DNA of 64,000 nt from Filobasidium wieringae (Eukaryota > Basidiomycota > Tremellomycetes > Filobasidiales > Filobasidiaceae): positions 563,162 to 627,161 of the forward strand of contig BCIV01000003.1 in NCBI GenBank assembly GCA_001600055.1, read 5' to 3'. The number at the start of each line of letters is the position of its first letter. Within the stretch, counting starts at the first letter, position 1. Shown here in pieces: positions 26,190 through 37,049 of this stretch. The translations under genes and the position numbers were made by a program. Below the pieces are notes generated by a model that did not search any database, was not told the origin of the DNA, and worked only from the letters and a program-made list of their open reading frames with translations.

Positions 26190-28679
26190 TCAAATCTTGT
26201 CTTCCCCTTCCTGTCTAGTACGCGGAGTAGCGTCGAGAGGCGCAGCCTTGCTTAGGCTATAATTGACTTCGTCCTCTTCATCCTCACTGTCGACTTCATC
26301 ATCTTCATCGTCACTTCCATCTCCCATATTGTCTTTGAGCATCTCCAATAACTCATGTGCTTCGCTCAACTGGGCAACGAGGATAGCTTGGCCTTCAGGA
26401 ACTGACCCATCTTCCGACAAGAAGATGCCATCCTGTCTCAAAGAATCGATCTGATGTAAAGCCAGATGGTACTGCGGCGGATACGAGCTCAAGCATCAGC
26501 CAGGAATTGATCCGGAGTACGCAACTTGAAACTTACGGGGTACAGGTCTCTAGCGCTAAATGGCCCTCCATACTTCATAACCTCGTTCAAGCACTTCTTA
26601 ATGGTGGAAAGCTTGTTTGCCTATATTGAAGCGTCTTTAGTCTCGGATTGCGAGATGTGCCGAGATGACAGGGCTTACGATCGGCATCAACTCCTCCGAA
26701 ATGGGTTCCGATTCTGCGATAAGTCGGTAGATGAGACCATGGCATCGTCTCAAGAGGTAGAGCAGAACATATTGCCCCTCAGCCTTTTACGATAGACGCA
26801 TGTCAGCCCTCATACGGAGATCAATTTGCGTCTGAATCGACTCACCTTGTTACCGTCCGTATCAACAAAGCTTCCGTCAACTCGCATGGCGTCTACTTCC
26901 CTAAGAGCTTGTGCGTAGCTATAAGACGAGACGAGATCAATATCACTTGCCGTGCATGCCAAGAGCAGCTCGACCTACTTGTAAAGATCCGTCTCACGCA
27001 AAGTCCAGCGATGCGTCAACTCTACAAACCACATCGCGATCAACAAAACCGCTCTCCGCCTCCCGATTCCGATTTGAACTCACGCAATCGCTCCAGTTTG
27101 GCCCTCATCTCCGTCAACCTCTCCCAAACAGGTTTCAAAGGCGGTGCTACGTTCTCGGCACCTTCTCTCGCCCTGATATCCTGAATGATCTCGAAACATT
27201 CTTCCATCAACCCGACCAAAATCGCCTGACCAGCCGGGACGCTCGTTCCACCTGGTCCCAAAAATTTGCCGTCCACTCGGGAAGAATCGATCTTTCGTAA
27301 TTCCTCCACCAGAGGTTTAAGTTCCTTTTTCTCTGGCTTGAGTTGGGCTGCGAGAGCGCTTAGTTGTCTTCGAATGTGAACGAGACGTTGATGGATCGGT
27401 ACCAGCTCGACCGAGAGGACTGATAACGACTTCAGCAAGGTTTGCAATAGACGTTCTAAGGGCATATCGCGTTTCGATCAGAAACGATTTCCCCTACACA
27501 AGACATGCGAAGAGGGACATACCACAATCCTCCCATTTCCTCCACATCAGCTTGATGACCCCTACAGGATGTTTACCCTCCTCCTTATCCTTCTTGATGA
27601 TCCCCTTCAAGACCTGCAATCTCTGTGCAAAGGGTTGCAGATCTTGTTGGGTGTAAATTCCGGATTCATTCATGTGATCAAGTAATTGCTATAAAGTGAC
27701 CGAGTTGTGAGCGTTGTGTGGGGTTGGTCGAATATGGGTAGTAGACTGACCCTCATACTGGCGACTTGACAATAGGCACCCGGACTCTCCTTGACTTTCC
27801 CGATGGTCAAGAAGAACAAGCTCAACAAACTGAAAACATCGTTCAACACTTGATCCACTCGATTGGTCTCCGTAGGAGGTTTGACTTCGATCTGAGAAAG
27901 ATGTTGCTGCTCCAACTGTGCGCTGACTTGATCCATCTCGTCTACTGGTGTCGAGTCCAGCTGCGGGGAAAGAGTGGGGGAGGGTCGGGCGGAAGATTGG
28001 CGGGTATTCAGGAATCGGTCGAGATGATTCGTCCTCTCCTCGTATGGCGTGGACATGGCGGAAGGATACCGCGAAGAAGCTTGAGATTCGTCCTCTCCCT
28101 CATCTTCTTCATCAGATTGCCGAGCCGTCGAAGAGGAAGCAGAACTATCCATAGAGACCGTCCTATTCTGTTCCCCCATCCCTGGTCTCTCCTTCAAATC
28201 CTTACCATACCCCGGAGGGACATCTCCAGGTGTGGAAACCTGGTTTAAAGCGGTCCGACCGGAAGCACTTCCTCGTCGAGATGCACTGACGGGAGGGACG
28301 TTCGCTTCGTCATTCGTTATAGCGGAAGAACCACTGATCATCCCTTCTTGGTGTTGACGATCCCTGACCGAGTTTAGCTTGTTGACTTCTTTCGCTACCT
28401 GGTGGTAGATCGACATGACATCTTTGGCTCGGATGAAGGTGGTCGTGTCCTGTATCAAGAAGAAGAGAGAATAGAACATGTACATCGATTAGCGAGAGTT
28501 GGCAGCGAGAGAGCCGACCAGACTGAGGGATTACCTTTTTTAATGCTGTCAGGCGATGCTTTATACTGTTACACCAGATGATGATCGTAAGGTCAGTCGA
28601 CAGATTGCGGTTGAGGATCAAGGTGATTGACCTACTTTACCAAGCCTTCCAAGATGGGTAATTCCTCTTGTGGTAACAT
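26190..28679 (-). CDS. DUF2408-like fungal protein of unknown function
   Basis: Ten exons: 28636-28679, 28535-28565, 27751-28449, 27523-27688, 27084-27455, 26979-27021, 26846-26918, 26679-26783, 26537-26620 and 26190-26471 (632 aa). After a short N-terminal helix region comes a Ser/Glu-rich disordered stretch (about residues 65-240). Two or three copies of a motif follow: IDSSRVDGKFLGPGG..PAGQAILVGL, VDAMRVDGSFVDTDG..AEGQYVLLYL and IDSLRQDGIFLSEDG..PEGQAILVAQL. From memory this repeated R-x-DG-x-F..GQ pattern is that of Pfam DUF2408, a fungal-only domain; I could not verify it. The C-terminus is a Glu/Asp run followed by a short basic tail. The gene is head-to-head with APC8 (383 bp between starts). 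No function can be given. Confidence 0.8.
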
Positions 28680-29062
28680 GGTCGGACGAGTCGAGGCGTA
28701 GTGATGGGTTGTTTGAATGGTAGTTTATGATTGTTCTATCAGAGTATGAGGTATGGTTCGAGTCGGAGGGGAAGTAGGTCAGTGTTGGCTGTGTTGCGAG
28801 TGAAAGTCGAGTGCGAATGATAGGAACGATGACTCGTAAGTGAAAGTGAGTATCGCTCAATGCGTTCGATCGTCGTTTCAGGTGGAAATTAGCGTCGCCA
28901 TTCACCCAACCGAGCAGCTCAAACCTCGAAGTGAGCAATCAATAACAAACTGATTCCACTCTGCATCGATCGCTCATTTGCTTCGCATTCACTCACGCTT
29001 TGCACCTAGACGACTCATACACACTCCTACTACCTGAAGAGATAGACAACACTCGGTGGGAT
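28680..29062. other. Divergent promoter, DUF2408-like / APC8
   Basis: 383 bp shared by two divergently transcribed genes. No specific motif was recognised. Confidence 0.5.
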
Positions 29063-31948
29063 ATGATCTCACGAGAAGACGCGGTCAATATTAAGCTAGA
29101 TACAGCTCAACAAACTCGACTAGCTACAGACTTGCGAAAGGCAGTTGCGGAATGTAGCGAACGAGGGTTATATAACGCAGCCAAATGGTGAGCATAATCA
29201 CCAGCCCGATTCCATTCAACACTTATCCTTGGAATCCCTTGTCCAGGGCCAACGAACTTCTGATATCGATCCCAGCAGGAGGAAGGAAATCAAAACCCAA
29301 GCCCAAATTCCAACCCCGACCTTCTGACGCCCACCTCCGCCCTGGAAAAGATTTCCAAACATCCACCCCATTACAAAACCCTAGACACAAATCTCTACTC
29401 CCGGAAGGTCTCTCTACCCCCGCATCTACCCGTCCTTTCTCAGCCTTACCAAGATTCCCTTCTCCCTTGATACATAAACGAACAAGACCGAGAGTATCCC
29501 TTGGCGATTTCCACGACCAACCACCCAACTTGATCGATGTCGAACATGATTTCTCGGGGATGGATATGGATATGACTCATCCCGAGATCGCCGAAACGGC
29601 AGAAGAACCGGAATTCGGTTCCCCCCCCTTTGAACCGTTTGAACCGGAAGACGATTTGGACGAGAACATGGAGCCCGGTTCCAGCCGTTCTCGCCCGCAA
29701 TCCTCTATCAAATCTAGAAAACCGAGGAAGGCTGGGACGGAGCTGGAGAGTCAGGTAGAGGAGGAAGAAGCGGATACTTATTCTCTTGCGAAATGTTACT
29801 TCGATTCAAAGGAGTTGGAAAGATGTAAGCGAGTTCTACAGGGGTGTAGGAGTAAGAAGGCCGTCTTCTTGAGGTTATATTCGGTTTACCTCGTGAGTCC
29901 CCTACGAGTCAAGGTCGATTGACTCTCTCGCTGCCTCGCTGATAGGTATCGTTGGGAGAGTTTAGGCTGCAGACAAGAAAGCTCAAGAGATGATGCCTCA
30001 TTTCATGGGTTCGTCCGTTTCGTCTACCCGCGCGACCCCGTGATTGACGTCGAAATGAGAAAAAATAGATTTCCAAAATGAAATCAACACGTTGACACCT
30101 CATATCGTTCCTATTCTGGATCAATTGGAATTCGAAGACGATCCATATCTTTTATACCTGTGAGCGATGTATTGACTGATTTCCCCGCAGATGGACGGGA
30201 TGGTTTAGGCTCTTCTGTGCGTACAGGAAAGGAGTCTTGTACCAAAGAATAGGCCAGAGGGACTTGGCCCTGGAGTGTTTCATTCGATCGACAAGGGAAA
30301 ATCAGTACAACTGGAGTTGCTGGCTTAGCATAGGGGCTTGTATCGCATCGACCAATGAAGTAAGAATATGCCTCGAGGAAGAGGACCGGTGATCGAGGCT
30401 GATTCGATCATTGTCGATAGTTTGCAGCGATCAAAGCGTTGTTACCGCAAGGACAGATGTTCATGTTCTTTGCCGTCACGGTCATGCTCGACCTTCATTC
30501 TGCAACGGAACATATGCTAGAGACGGTCGAGGAGCTGCAATCTAATTACCCAACGAGCGTTCATCTTCGCGCTCAGAAGGCACTGGTTCTGTACCACATG
30601 AGAGGTATGGGATGGATCAGTCCCCGCGATCTATCCACGACGTTGATCCCGATTGATGTCACAGACTTTGAAGCGGCCGAAAGAGCGTTTGACGAAGTGA
30701 GAAAGATCGATCCTTTCAGATTGGACGAGATCGAGATCTACTCGAACATGTTGTACGTCATGGGAAAAAAGGCCAAGCTTGGACAGATGGCACACGAGTA
30801 CGCTCAGGTGAACAAGAATCGGGCGGAAGTTTGTTGTTTGATTGGTGAGTTCGAGATGAGGCCGGTCCTGGATCACAGATCATTCTGACAGTCAAGATAA
30901 AAGGCAATTATTATTCGGCAAGGGAAGAACACACGAAGGCTATTCAGTACTTTCGGAGGTCGCTCCTTTTGAATAGAGATTATTTGCCCGCTTGGACGCT
31001 ACTTGGACACGAATTTGTCGAGTTGAAAAACAGTCACGCCGCGATCGAGGCGTACCGCAGGGCCATTGGTGAGTGCATCTTCTATCTTGAGAAGGAAGAA
31101 ATGTCGGCTAACTAGAGTACCGATACGGCCAGACATCAACCCGAAAGACTATCGAGCATGGTATGGACTTGGTCAGACGTACGAACTGTTGGATATGCCG
31201 GAATACGCCATTCAATATTACAATCGGGCAACGGCTCTAAGGTAAGAGGCACGAATTCGTACGCACGGAGGCTTAAATTGACAAGTATTCCGAATAGACC
31301 TTACGATTGTCGGATGTGGAGCGCTTTGGCTTGCGTGTATGAGAATCTGAAGCGGTTAGTTCACAATGACGTGCTAACGCTTCGATCAGGATATGGACTG
31401 ATCGTCGAGTCTTCTACAGAATCCCTGACGCCATCCAGTGTAGTAATCGAGCTCTCCTAGGAGCCGACCCATCGCAGACCATCTCAATCCTACGCAATCT
31501 AGCAAAACTGCAAGACTCTCTTCGAGATTATTCAGCCGCGGCTCAGTCCCATCAACGACAGATCACTATCGCTTTAGCACAAAATCGGAACATCGGGGAG
31601 GTGGCAGGGAGCTTTTTGTACGTTGCACAATGGGAGATGGGGATGTTGGAAAGGAAGAGGGATGCAGAGGATTGCGTGCCGGGCCTTCCGTTCGATCAAC
31701 AACCCGAGCCAACGGGAGGAAAGGGGAAACGCCGGCCTCTTCGAACGAACCGGTCTTCTGCCTCTCAAGACGGTGCAGAAGAGGAGAATCCATCCGAGGC
31801 GTTTACAAGGGATTGGAAGAATGCATTGGCGATGCTGAAGAAGGTTATGGAGAGCAATGCACCGGAGAAAGAGATTGCGGAAGAAGATTTGCGATACATT
31901 CGACGAAGGATGCAAGCCGAGTCGTTGGATGTTGCAGAAGAGGGATAA
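29063..31948 (+). CDS. CDC23: Anaphase-promoting complex subunit 8 / Cdc23
   Basis: TPR scaffold of the APC/C ubiquitin ligase that drives mitotic exit. Eleven exons: 29063-29187, 29247-29892, 29966-30008, 30069-30159, 30227-30359, 30421-30604, 30665-30844, 30904-31068, 31133-31241, 31298-31354 and 31420-31948 (753 aa). The N-terminal Apc8 domain ([20 protein letters not shown], then [18 protein letters not shown]) is split by a disordered insert of about 130 residues. TPR repeats follow, with hallmark stretches [48 protein letters not shown] and [16 protein letters not shown]. The C-terminal 90 residues are charged and Gly/Lys-rich. The TPR region is colinear with the family, so the identification is firm. 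Confidence 0.95.
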
Positions 31949-32000
31949 TATCGGAACATCGTTAAGGTCATCACGGTATATGTCATACATTCTGGCCTGA

Positions 32001-32817
32001 TCAGGCAGCTCGTCGCGGTTTGTGAAATCTACGGTGGGATTCGTTATCGTTCGACCAAGCGATTGAGGCATGAATTCGCTCACCTTGGAACAACTTCCCG
32101 AAGATACTGCAGATGAATCTCTCTCATTGCCAACTCTTGTACCTGCCCAGACCCGTCCCATATTCTCCTGTTCGAAGCCGTCCCGTATGTTACTGTAAAG
32201 GGGGGTATTTGCTCAATCCCGTCCGTAAGAGAGAGCAGCTTCGTAGCTGGCCCTAAGGAAGGTATCAAGGTGAGTTCGATGGCCAAATAAACAACAGGCC
32301 GGCGTACCTATGGCACAGTTGTCTGTAACAATCACGTCTTTGTTCACGTAACATTTTACACCAAAAGTATTATAGCTACCTACTGAGGCCTCTACATGAG
32401 CTCCGACTTCAAAGTGGTTGCTGTCGCCTATTGTGAGAGTGGTTCCCTCACTGTGGGAGTAGGAAATTCACCAGACTGTCATCTCGCCTGGTCCTCGAAG
32501 CACTTACCTGTTCTCGATGATCACTTGCTCCTCGATTATACAGTTCGAACCTATACGAATCGCTCCGTGATGTGCAAGTATCTGCACATTGGGATGGATG
32601 AAAGTGCCTATCCTAACGGAATGAAATCTTTAGAGCATATTTGTGCTTCATATGCGGTGTTCGGAGGCTTACCACTGCCAACTGTCACATCGCCCTTGTA
32701 CACGACACCCCTCAAAGAGACTGCTGATCCGTCGATCTTGACTTGACTCGCATTGTGTAATGGGGTGTCTTGACTTTTGACTCTCGAATTTTGCATGGAA
32801 TCATTCGATATACTCAT
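32001..32817 (-). CDS. DCTN6: Dynactin subunit 6 (p27), left-handed beta-helix protein
   Basis: Pointed-end subunit of dynactin, acting with dynein in nuclear migration and cargo transport. Exons: 32673-32817, 32508-32607, 32308-32450, 32084-32252 and 32001-32028 (194 aa, usual length for the family). Hexapeptide turns are visible: VYKGDVTVGSGTFIHPNVQI, IRIGSNCIIEEQVIIEN and LTIGDSNHFEVGAHV. The p27-specific NTFGVKCYVNKDVIVTDNCAIG and a C-terminal TVTYG....RRIWDG helix region follow. The last 28-nt exon supplies the ending FHKPRRAA, comparable to the end of animal p27. p25 (DCTN5) is the main alternative, but the C-terminal motif favours p27. Confidence 0.88.
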
Positions 32818-33185
32818 TGTGTTGGTGCTCAGTATATCAGCATGTTGCATGCTCCATCGATGTTGGATGTGATTATCAAATTGTCAGAATTGTCAGTTGC
32901 ACCAGTTGTCAGATCGTAAACACTGATTTTTGGACGAGATATGCTCTTGATCGCGCGCTAAGGGGCCGGAATTGGCCAGGTAGAATTAACGTTCGCTCGA
33001 TGATGAATCATAAAGCTCATAAAGCGAGAGACAACATGTAGGGTTGGTAGGTATGAGCTAGTCCACCATAGTCACTACTGGGGTTGCCGAAAACTGTTGT
33101 CATTCACAAACGACAATGATACATTGGATCTTCCGGCTATAATACATTCTAATCAGTGGAATTCCTTGCCCGTTAGACCTCTTTC
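32818..33185. other. Intergenic, p27 promoter region
   Basis: 368 bp upstream of the p27 start on the minus strand and before the small spliced ORF on the plus strand. Nothing specific was recognised. Confidence 0.45.
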
Positions 33186-33451
33186 ATGGCGCGAGAAGCA
33201 AGCAAGCTGATCACGACACAGGACCCTACAAAAACAGAGCTGATAGCGAACGGCGTCAGCGTAAGTTGTATCCTATAACGATGTCATATCTTACTTACAA
33301 CTTGTAAAAGGTCGCTCGAGACAACTCCTTCTCTTCATCCGAGGTTCTTGCGCTGGCAAAAATAGCTATATCGATGCAGGCTAGTCAGCTGGCAATTCCG
33401 TCTTTCTTTGCAAATCGGATTTACATCTCAAGTTGGGCAATTGAGCCATGA
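33186..33451 (+). CDS. Possible 71-aa protein in two exons
   Basis: ATG at 33186. Exons 33186-33260 and 33311-33451 are joined by a 50-nt GT-AG intron that keeps phase 0. The product begins MAREASKLITTQDP and ends SSWAIEP. It is mildly amphipathic, with no signal peptide and no domain I recognise. It lies between the p27 and RBM39-like genes on the RBM39 strand. An open frame across a canonical short intron is the only support. It could instead be a 5' UTR element of the RBM39-like transcript or chance. Confidence 0.3.
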
Positions 33452-33695
33452 TCAATCCTGTATCCAACAGTTGAACAGTCACAAGAATTCAGAATTCCCA
33501 TTGAAATTGGCAGAAGCTCGACCTTGCTCACTTCCATAACAAACGCTAAGCGCACACGGAAATGAGCGAAGTTGCCAATCAGAAGCGCAGAAAAGGTCAT
33601 GTCATCGTGCCTTTGCAACGTATCTCAAGCTCTATCCAGCTCTATACATCCACATATTCACTAGTGTTGCCAGCGTTTCAGACCATCAGCGCAAA

Positions 33696-36220
33696 ATGCC
33701 TAGCGATACACCGTCCCCACGTGCGGCTGATGTGGCTCTCGGTCGGGAACCAACGCCAGACCTGAGGTAAGCCTTTCATCTGTCCGTGTTCGACGATCTT
33801 GCTGGCTAACGAGCGTATACTGACATAGGAACGACAAGCATTCGCGTAGACATGGATCTGAAAGGCCTGAGGGTGACGATGAAGAGCGTAGAGATCGAGA
33901 CCGTCATAGGGAAGACCGTGCGCATCGCAGGCGGCATGTATACGAGGAAGATGAAGATGTTGATCGTGATTCCCGACGAAAGCGATCTGAGAGGGACGAA
34001 GAAACACCTGAAGAAAGAGAGGAGAGGCGAAGACGCCGTCGTGAAGAAGAGACTGACGAAGAGCGTGAGGAGAGGCGTAGGAGGAGGAAAGAGAGGGAGA
34101 GGGAAAGAGAAAGGCTCGAACGCGAACCAGAAGATGAGGGCGAGAGAAGGCGACACCGATCGAGACGCGATCGATCCGGCTCCAGAGAGTCTCACAAGTC
34201 ACTTCGATCCCATAGATCTCATCGATCATCTGCTAGAGACGTAGACCCTGACCATGAGCGAAGGACAAGGGATCGCGAGACCGAAGACAGGCGGAGGTAT
34301 GACGACAGGGATCGACGCCCTCGAGACCGATACGATGATGTGAGTTCAGAAGTTTCATCAGCTAAGTGTATGTTTCACTCAACAGCCCTATTGTTGATTT
34401 TGTAGAGACGAAGCAATGGTTATCGCGCATCGTAAGCCTTTTTGCGGAAGAAACCTTGATCAACTCTCATGCTGACTGTGGTGTCGTCGCTCTCAACAGT
34501 CCTATGCGACCTCCTTCTCCCCCTCGTCGTAGACGCTCACCTAATTATGAGGCACCTCCCCCTCGTCCCCCTCCTCCCCCTAGGGATGAAGCTACTGTTC
34601 TCCTCGAAGAAGCTGCCTCTGAAGCTCGATCTGTGTTTGTTTCTCAGCTGGCCGCTAAATTGACCAGCAGGGATCTGGGAATGTTCTTTGAAGACAAGCT
34701 GGGAGCTCGTTCCGTACGCGATGCTAGGGTTGTTACCGATCGTATTACCAGACGGTCCAAGGGGTGAGTCAGCTTCCCGAGCCTGATTAGCGGTTCGCGT
34801 CATCTGAATGAAGCTGGTCATTACAGTATTGCTTATGTCGAGCTAGCCTCTGTGGATCTCGTTTCCCAAGCGATCTCATTGACGGGTACTATTGTTATGG
34901 GATTGCCTATTATGGTGACTCTTACCGAATCTGAGAGGAACAATCAAGGGATGTCTAGCATGCCCGCTATTCCTGGTGCTCCCATGTCTGGGTGTGTGCT
35001 TTTCGATTCACCCTAAATGATCTCAAGCTGATTGCTGGTTCACCAAACAGGCCGGGTTCGCTGCCACCTCTCCGCCCTAACATTCCAGGTCTTCCTCCAG
35101 GTCTCAACAAGGACGCTAACGGTGAAGCCGAAATTCCTTACTACCGTTTATACGTCGGAAACCTGTATTACAATTTGACTGCGGACGACATCAAGCAGGT
35201 ATTTGAACCTTTCGGAGAGCTTGCGTTCGTTGATCTTCCCATGGAACCTGCTGTAAGTGCTCTGTTTGGTGCATAGCAGCAGCCGCAGACTAATTTTGAC
35301 TGTGTAACAGACCAACCGCAGCCGAGGGTACGCATTTGTCCAATATAAAGAGCTTGAGCCTGCAAAGATTGCTTTGGCTTCTATGAACGGATTTGAGTTA
35401 GCAGGTCGACAGAGTTAGTCTAACTCCTCCCAACTTTGTTGTCGCCCTCTGACTGATAGCCATTCAATCGTAGTCAAGGTTTCCACTGTACACGAAAAGG
35501 GTACTGCCGGGCAGATCCGCGCGCCGGTTGAACAGCTTGAGGACAACCCAGGATATGGTAAGTCCGTTTCTAGTCATATTGTACGGCAACGCAACTGAAT
35601 TTTTCTACCTGCCTAGGCACCCGAATGGACGCTTCTGCGCGCCAGCAGCTCATGTACAAGCTCGCTCGACAGCCCGATCCTAGTGTTCCCGGAAATCTTA
35701 CTTCTACTACTCCAACGGCGTGAGTATACGTTTGTCAACACAATTATACCCATATGAGTTTGCTAAGCGCGAGTCTTCTCTTTAGTAACCGACTGAATAT
35801 CCCCGCTCAGCAGACCTCTTTCGTTCAATTGTCAAACATGTTCACTGATGCGTAAGTCCCGCCTTTGGTATATTTGCTATACGTAACTAATATGCTTTCA
35901 TGATACAGTGATGCCGCTGCAGGAGGCGCTTGGGACCTTGACCTCGCCGAAGACATCAAGGACGAGGTTGAATCGAAATACGGTTCAGTCGACAAGTTGG
36001 TGGTCGACAAAAACTCCAAGGTAAGCAAGCTGCCTATTCCATACGTGACAAATTCAATCGCTAACATGAGCAATCTGCTGCGTAGGGCGATGTCTATCTC
36101 AAGTTCGCTGACATCGACGGTGCTGCTAAGGGTGTTCAAGGCCTGAACGGTCGTATGTTCGCCGGACAACGCGTTGTTGCCAAGTTCATCAGCGAACCCG
36201 TTTTCAAGGCTCATGTCTAG
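33696..36220 (+). CDS. RBM39: RBM39/CC1-like RNA-binding splicing factor
   Basis: Nuclear splicing factor of the CC1-like family (S. pombe Rsd1, human RBM39), related to U2AF large subunit. Twelve exons: 33696-33766, 33829-34339, 34406-34431, 34500-34763, 34827-34991, 35051-35252, 35311-35413, 35474-35557, 35617-35719, 35786-35851, 35909-36020 and 36086-36220 (613 aa). Residues 24-195 are an Arg/Glu/Asp-rich RS-like domain, followed by a Pro/Arg stretch. RRM1 (about 235-320) has SVFVSQLAAKLTSRDLGMFF. RRM2 (about 365-440) has YRLYVGNLYYNLTADDIKQV and RSRGYAFVQYKE. A C-terminal UHM-like RRM (about 540-610) has EDIKDEVESKYGSVDKLVVD and RMFAGQRVVAKF. The 26-nt third exon is small but in phase. 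The transposon begins 535 bp after the stop and leaves the gene intact. Confidence 0.93.
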
Positions 36221-36754
36221 ATATAGTTGGGAGGGAGGTAAGAAGAGGTCTGGAGAAGGAACCAGAATAGGCAAGTGAGACAACCAGTTTAACACTGGGA
36301 ACTCGGTATAAAAAAAGAGTAACGCCGCGGAACAAGCGATAAACTGTGTCTTTGACATCGTTCTTTTTTTGTTTTTCATCTGTTTTATGTAGAAAACACT
36401 CTCAGCAGCGTTGACAACGTATGGCCTTCGGGACAGTCGTTTTCCTGACGTCGCTCATGTCTTTTCTGATTTATGAATTTCCTTACAGACATACAAGCTG
36501 CTTGAGCATTTATCGAGGTTTGGCATGCGACCAGATTGTTCGAAGCGATCACTTACCTTGAATGTCTGCGGTTACTCCAACAGTTGATACGACCCTCCAT
36601 AGGCAGTTCTCACATTCTCCGAGCGTTGCATGTACTGACTGATCCGAGCAGGTGAGCCGACACTTGGTATATAAGGCGGACCGATAGACCACATCTGTCA
36701 AACGATCAATCGATACTTTGTCCGACAATAGCGTCCCTCCGAAGTAGTGTGGGT
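36221..36754. other. Intergenic, RBM39 3' flank
   Basis: 534 bp between the RBM39-like stop and the proposed left end of the transposon. No gene is supported. The last bases, TGTGGGT at 36748-36754, recur on the other side of the element at 43392. Confidence 0.5.
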
Positions 36755-36817
36755 ATACGGGGCCGTTTGGTGCAAGCGTTTTTCTTTTTTTTCCTGATCT
36801 CCCTTTTTTTTTTCTTT

Positions 36818-36842
36818 GCGCAACGCCGTTTTTGTAAACAAG
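36818..36842 (+). repeat. Left terminal inverted repeat core
   Basis: Begins GCGCAACGCCGTTTTTGT and continues AAACAAG. The reverse complement of 43295-43319 has the same first 18 bases and then TTACAAG. It is preceded by a T-rich tract and an outer GCAAGCG. Confidence 0.85.
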
Positions 36843-36898
36843 TATGGCAGATTATTTGTTTATTCTGTTCGACCATAACAAATCGTCAAGCTGAGCTT

Positions 36899-36977
36899 AC
36901 CTTGACCGTTAACTTAACCTAACTAACCGTTAACTTAACCTACCTTGACAATGAAAACGTTAAGTTAATCGTCAAGG
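36899..36977. promoter_or_regulatory. GTTAACTTAAC motif array upstream of gene A
   Basis: Two direct copies of CCGTTAACTTAACC (36906-36919 and 36927-36940), TACCTTGAC motifs, and an inverted copy ACGTTAAGTTAATCG near 36957. The array ends about 75 bp before the gene A ATG. It may be a transposase binding site, a promoter element, or both. Confidence 0.6.
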
Positions 36978-37049
36978 TAACTAGCTTGCCGTTTACTTTA
37001 CCGTCTTGATATCAAGTTATCGCCCACATAATTACCTAAACCCTCTCCA

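Noticed and set aside
33678..34229. 183-codon minus-strand ORF
   Set aside because: Antisense to the Arg/Glu-rich region of the RBM39-like gene; no supporting signals.
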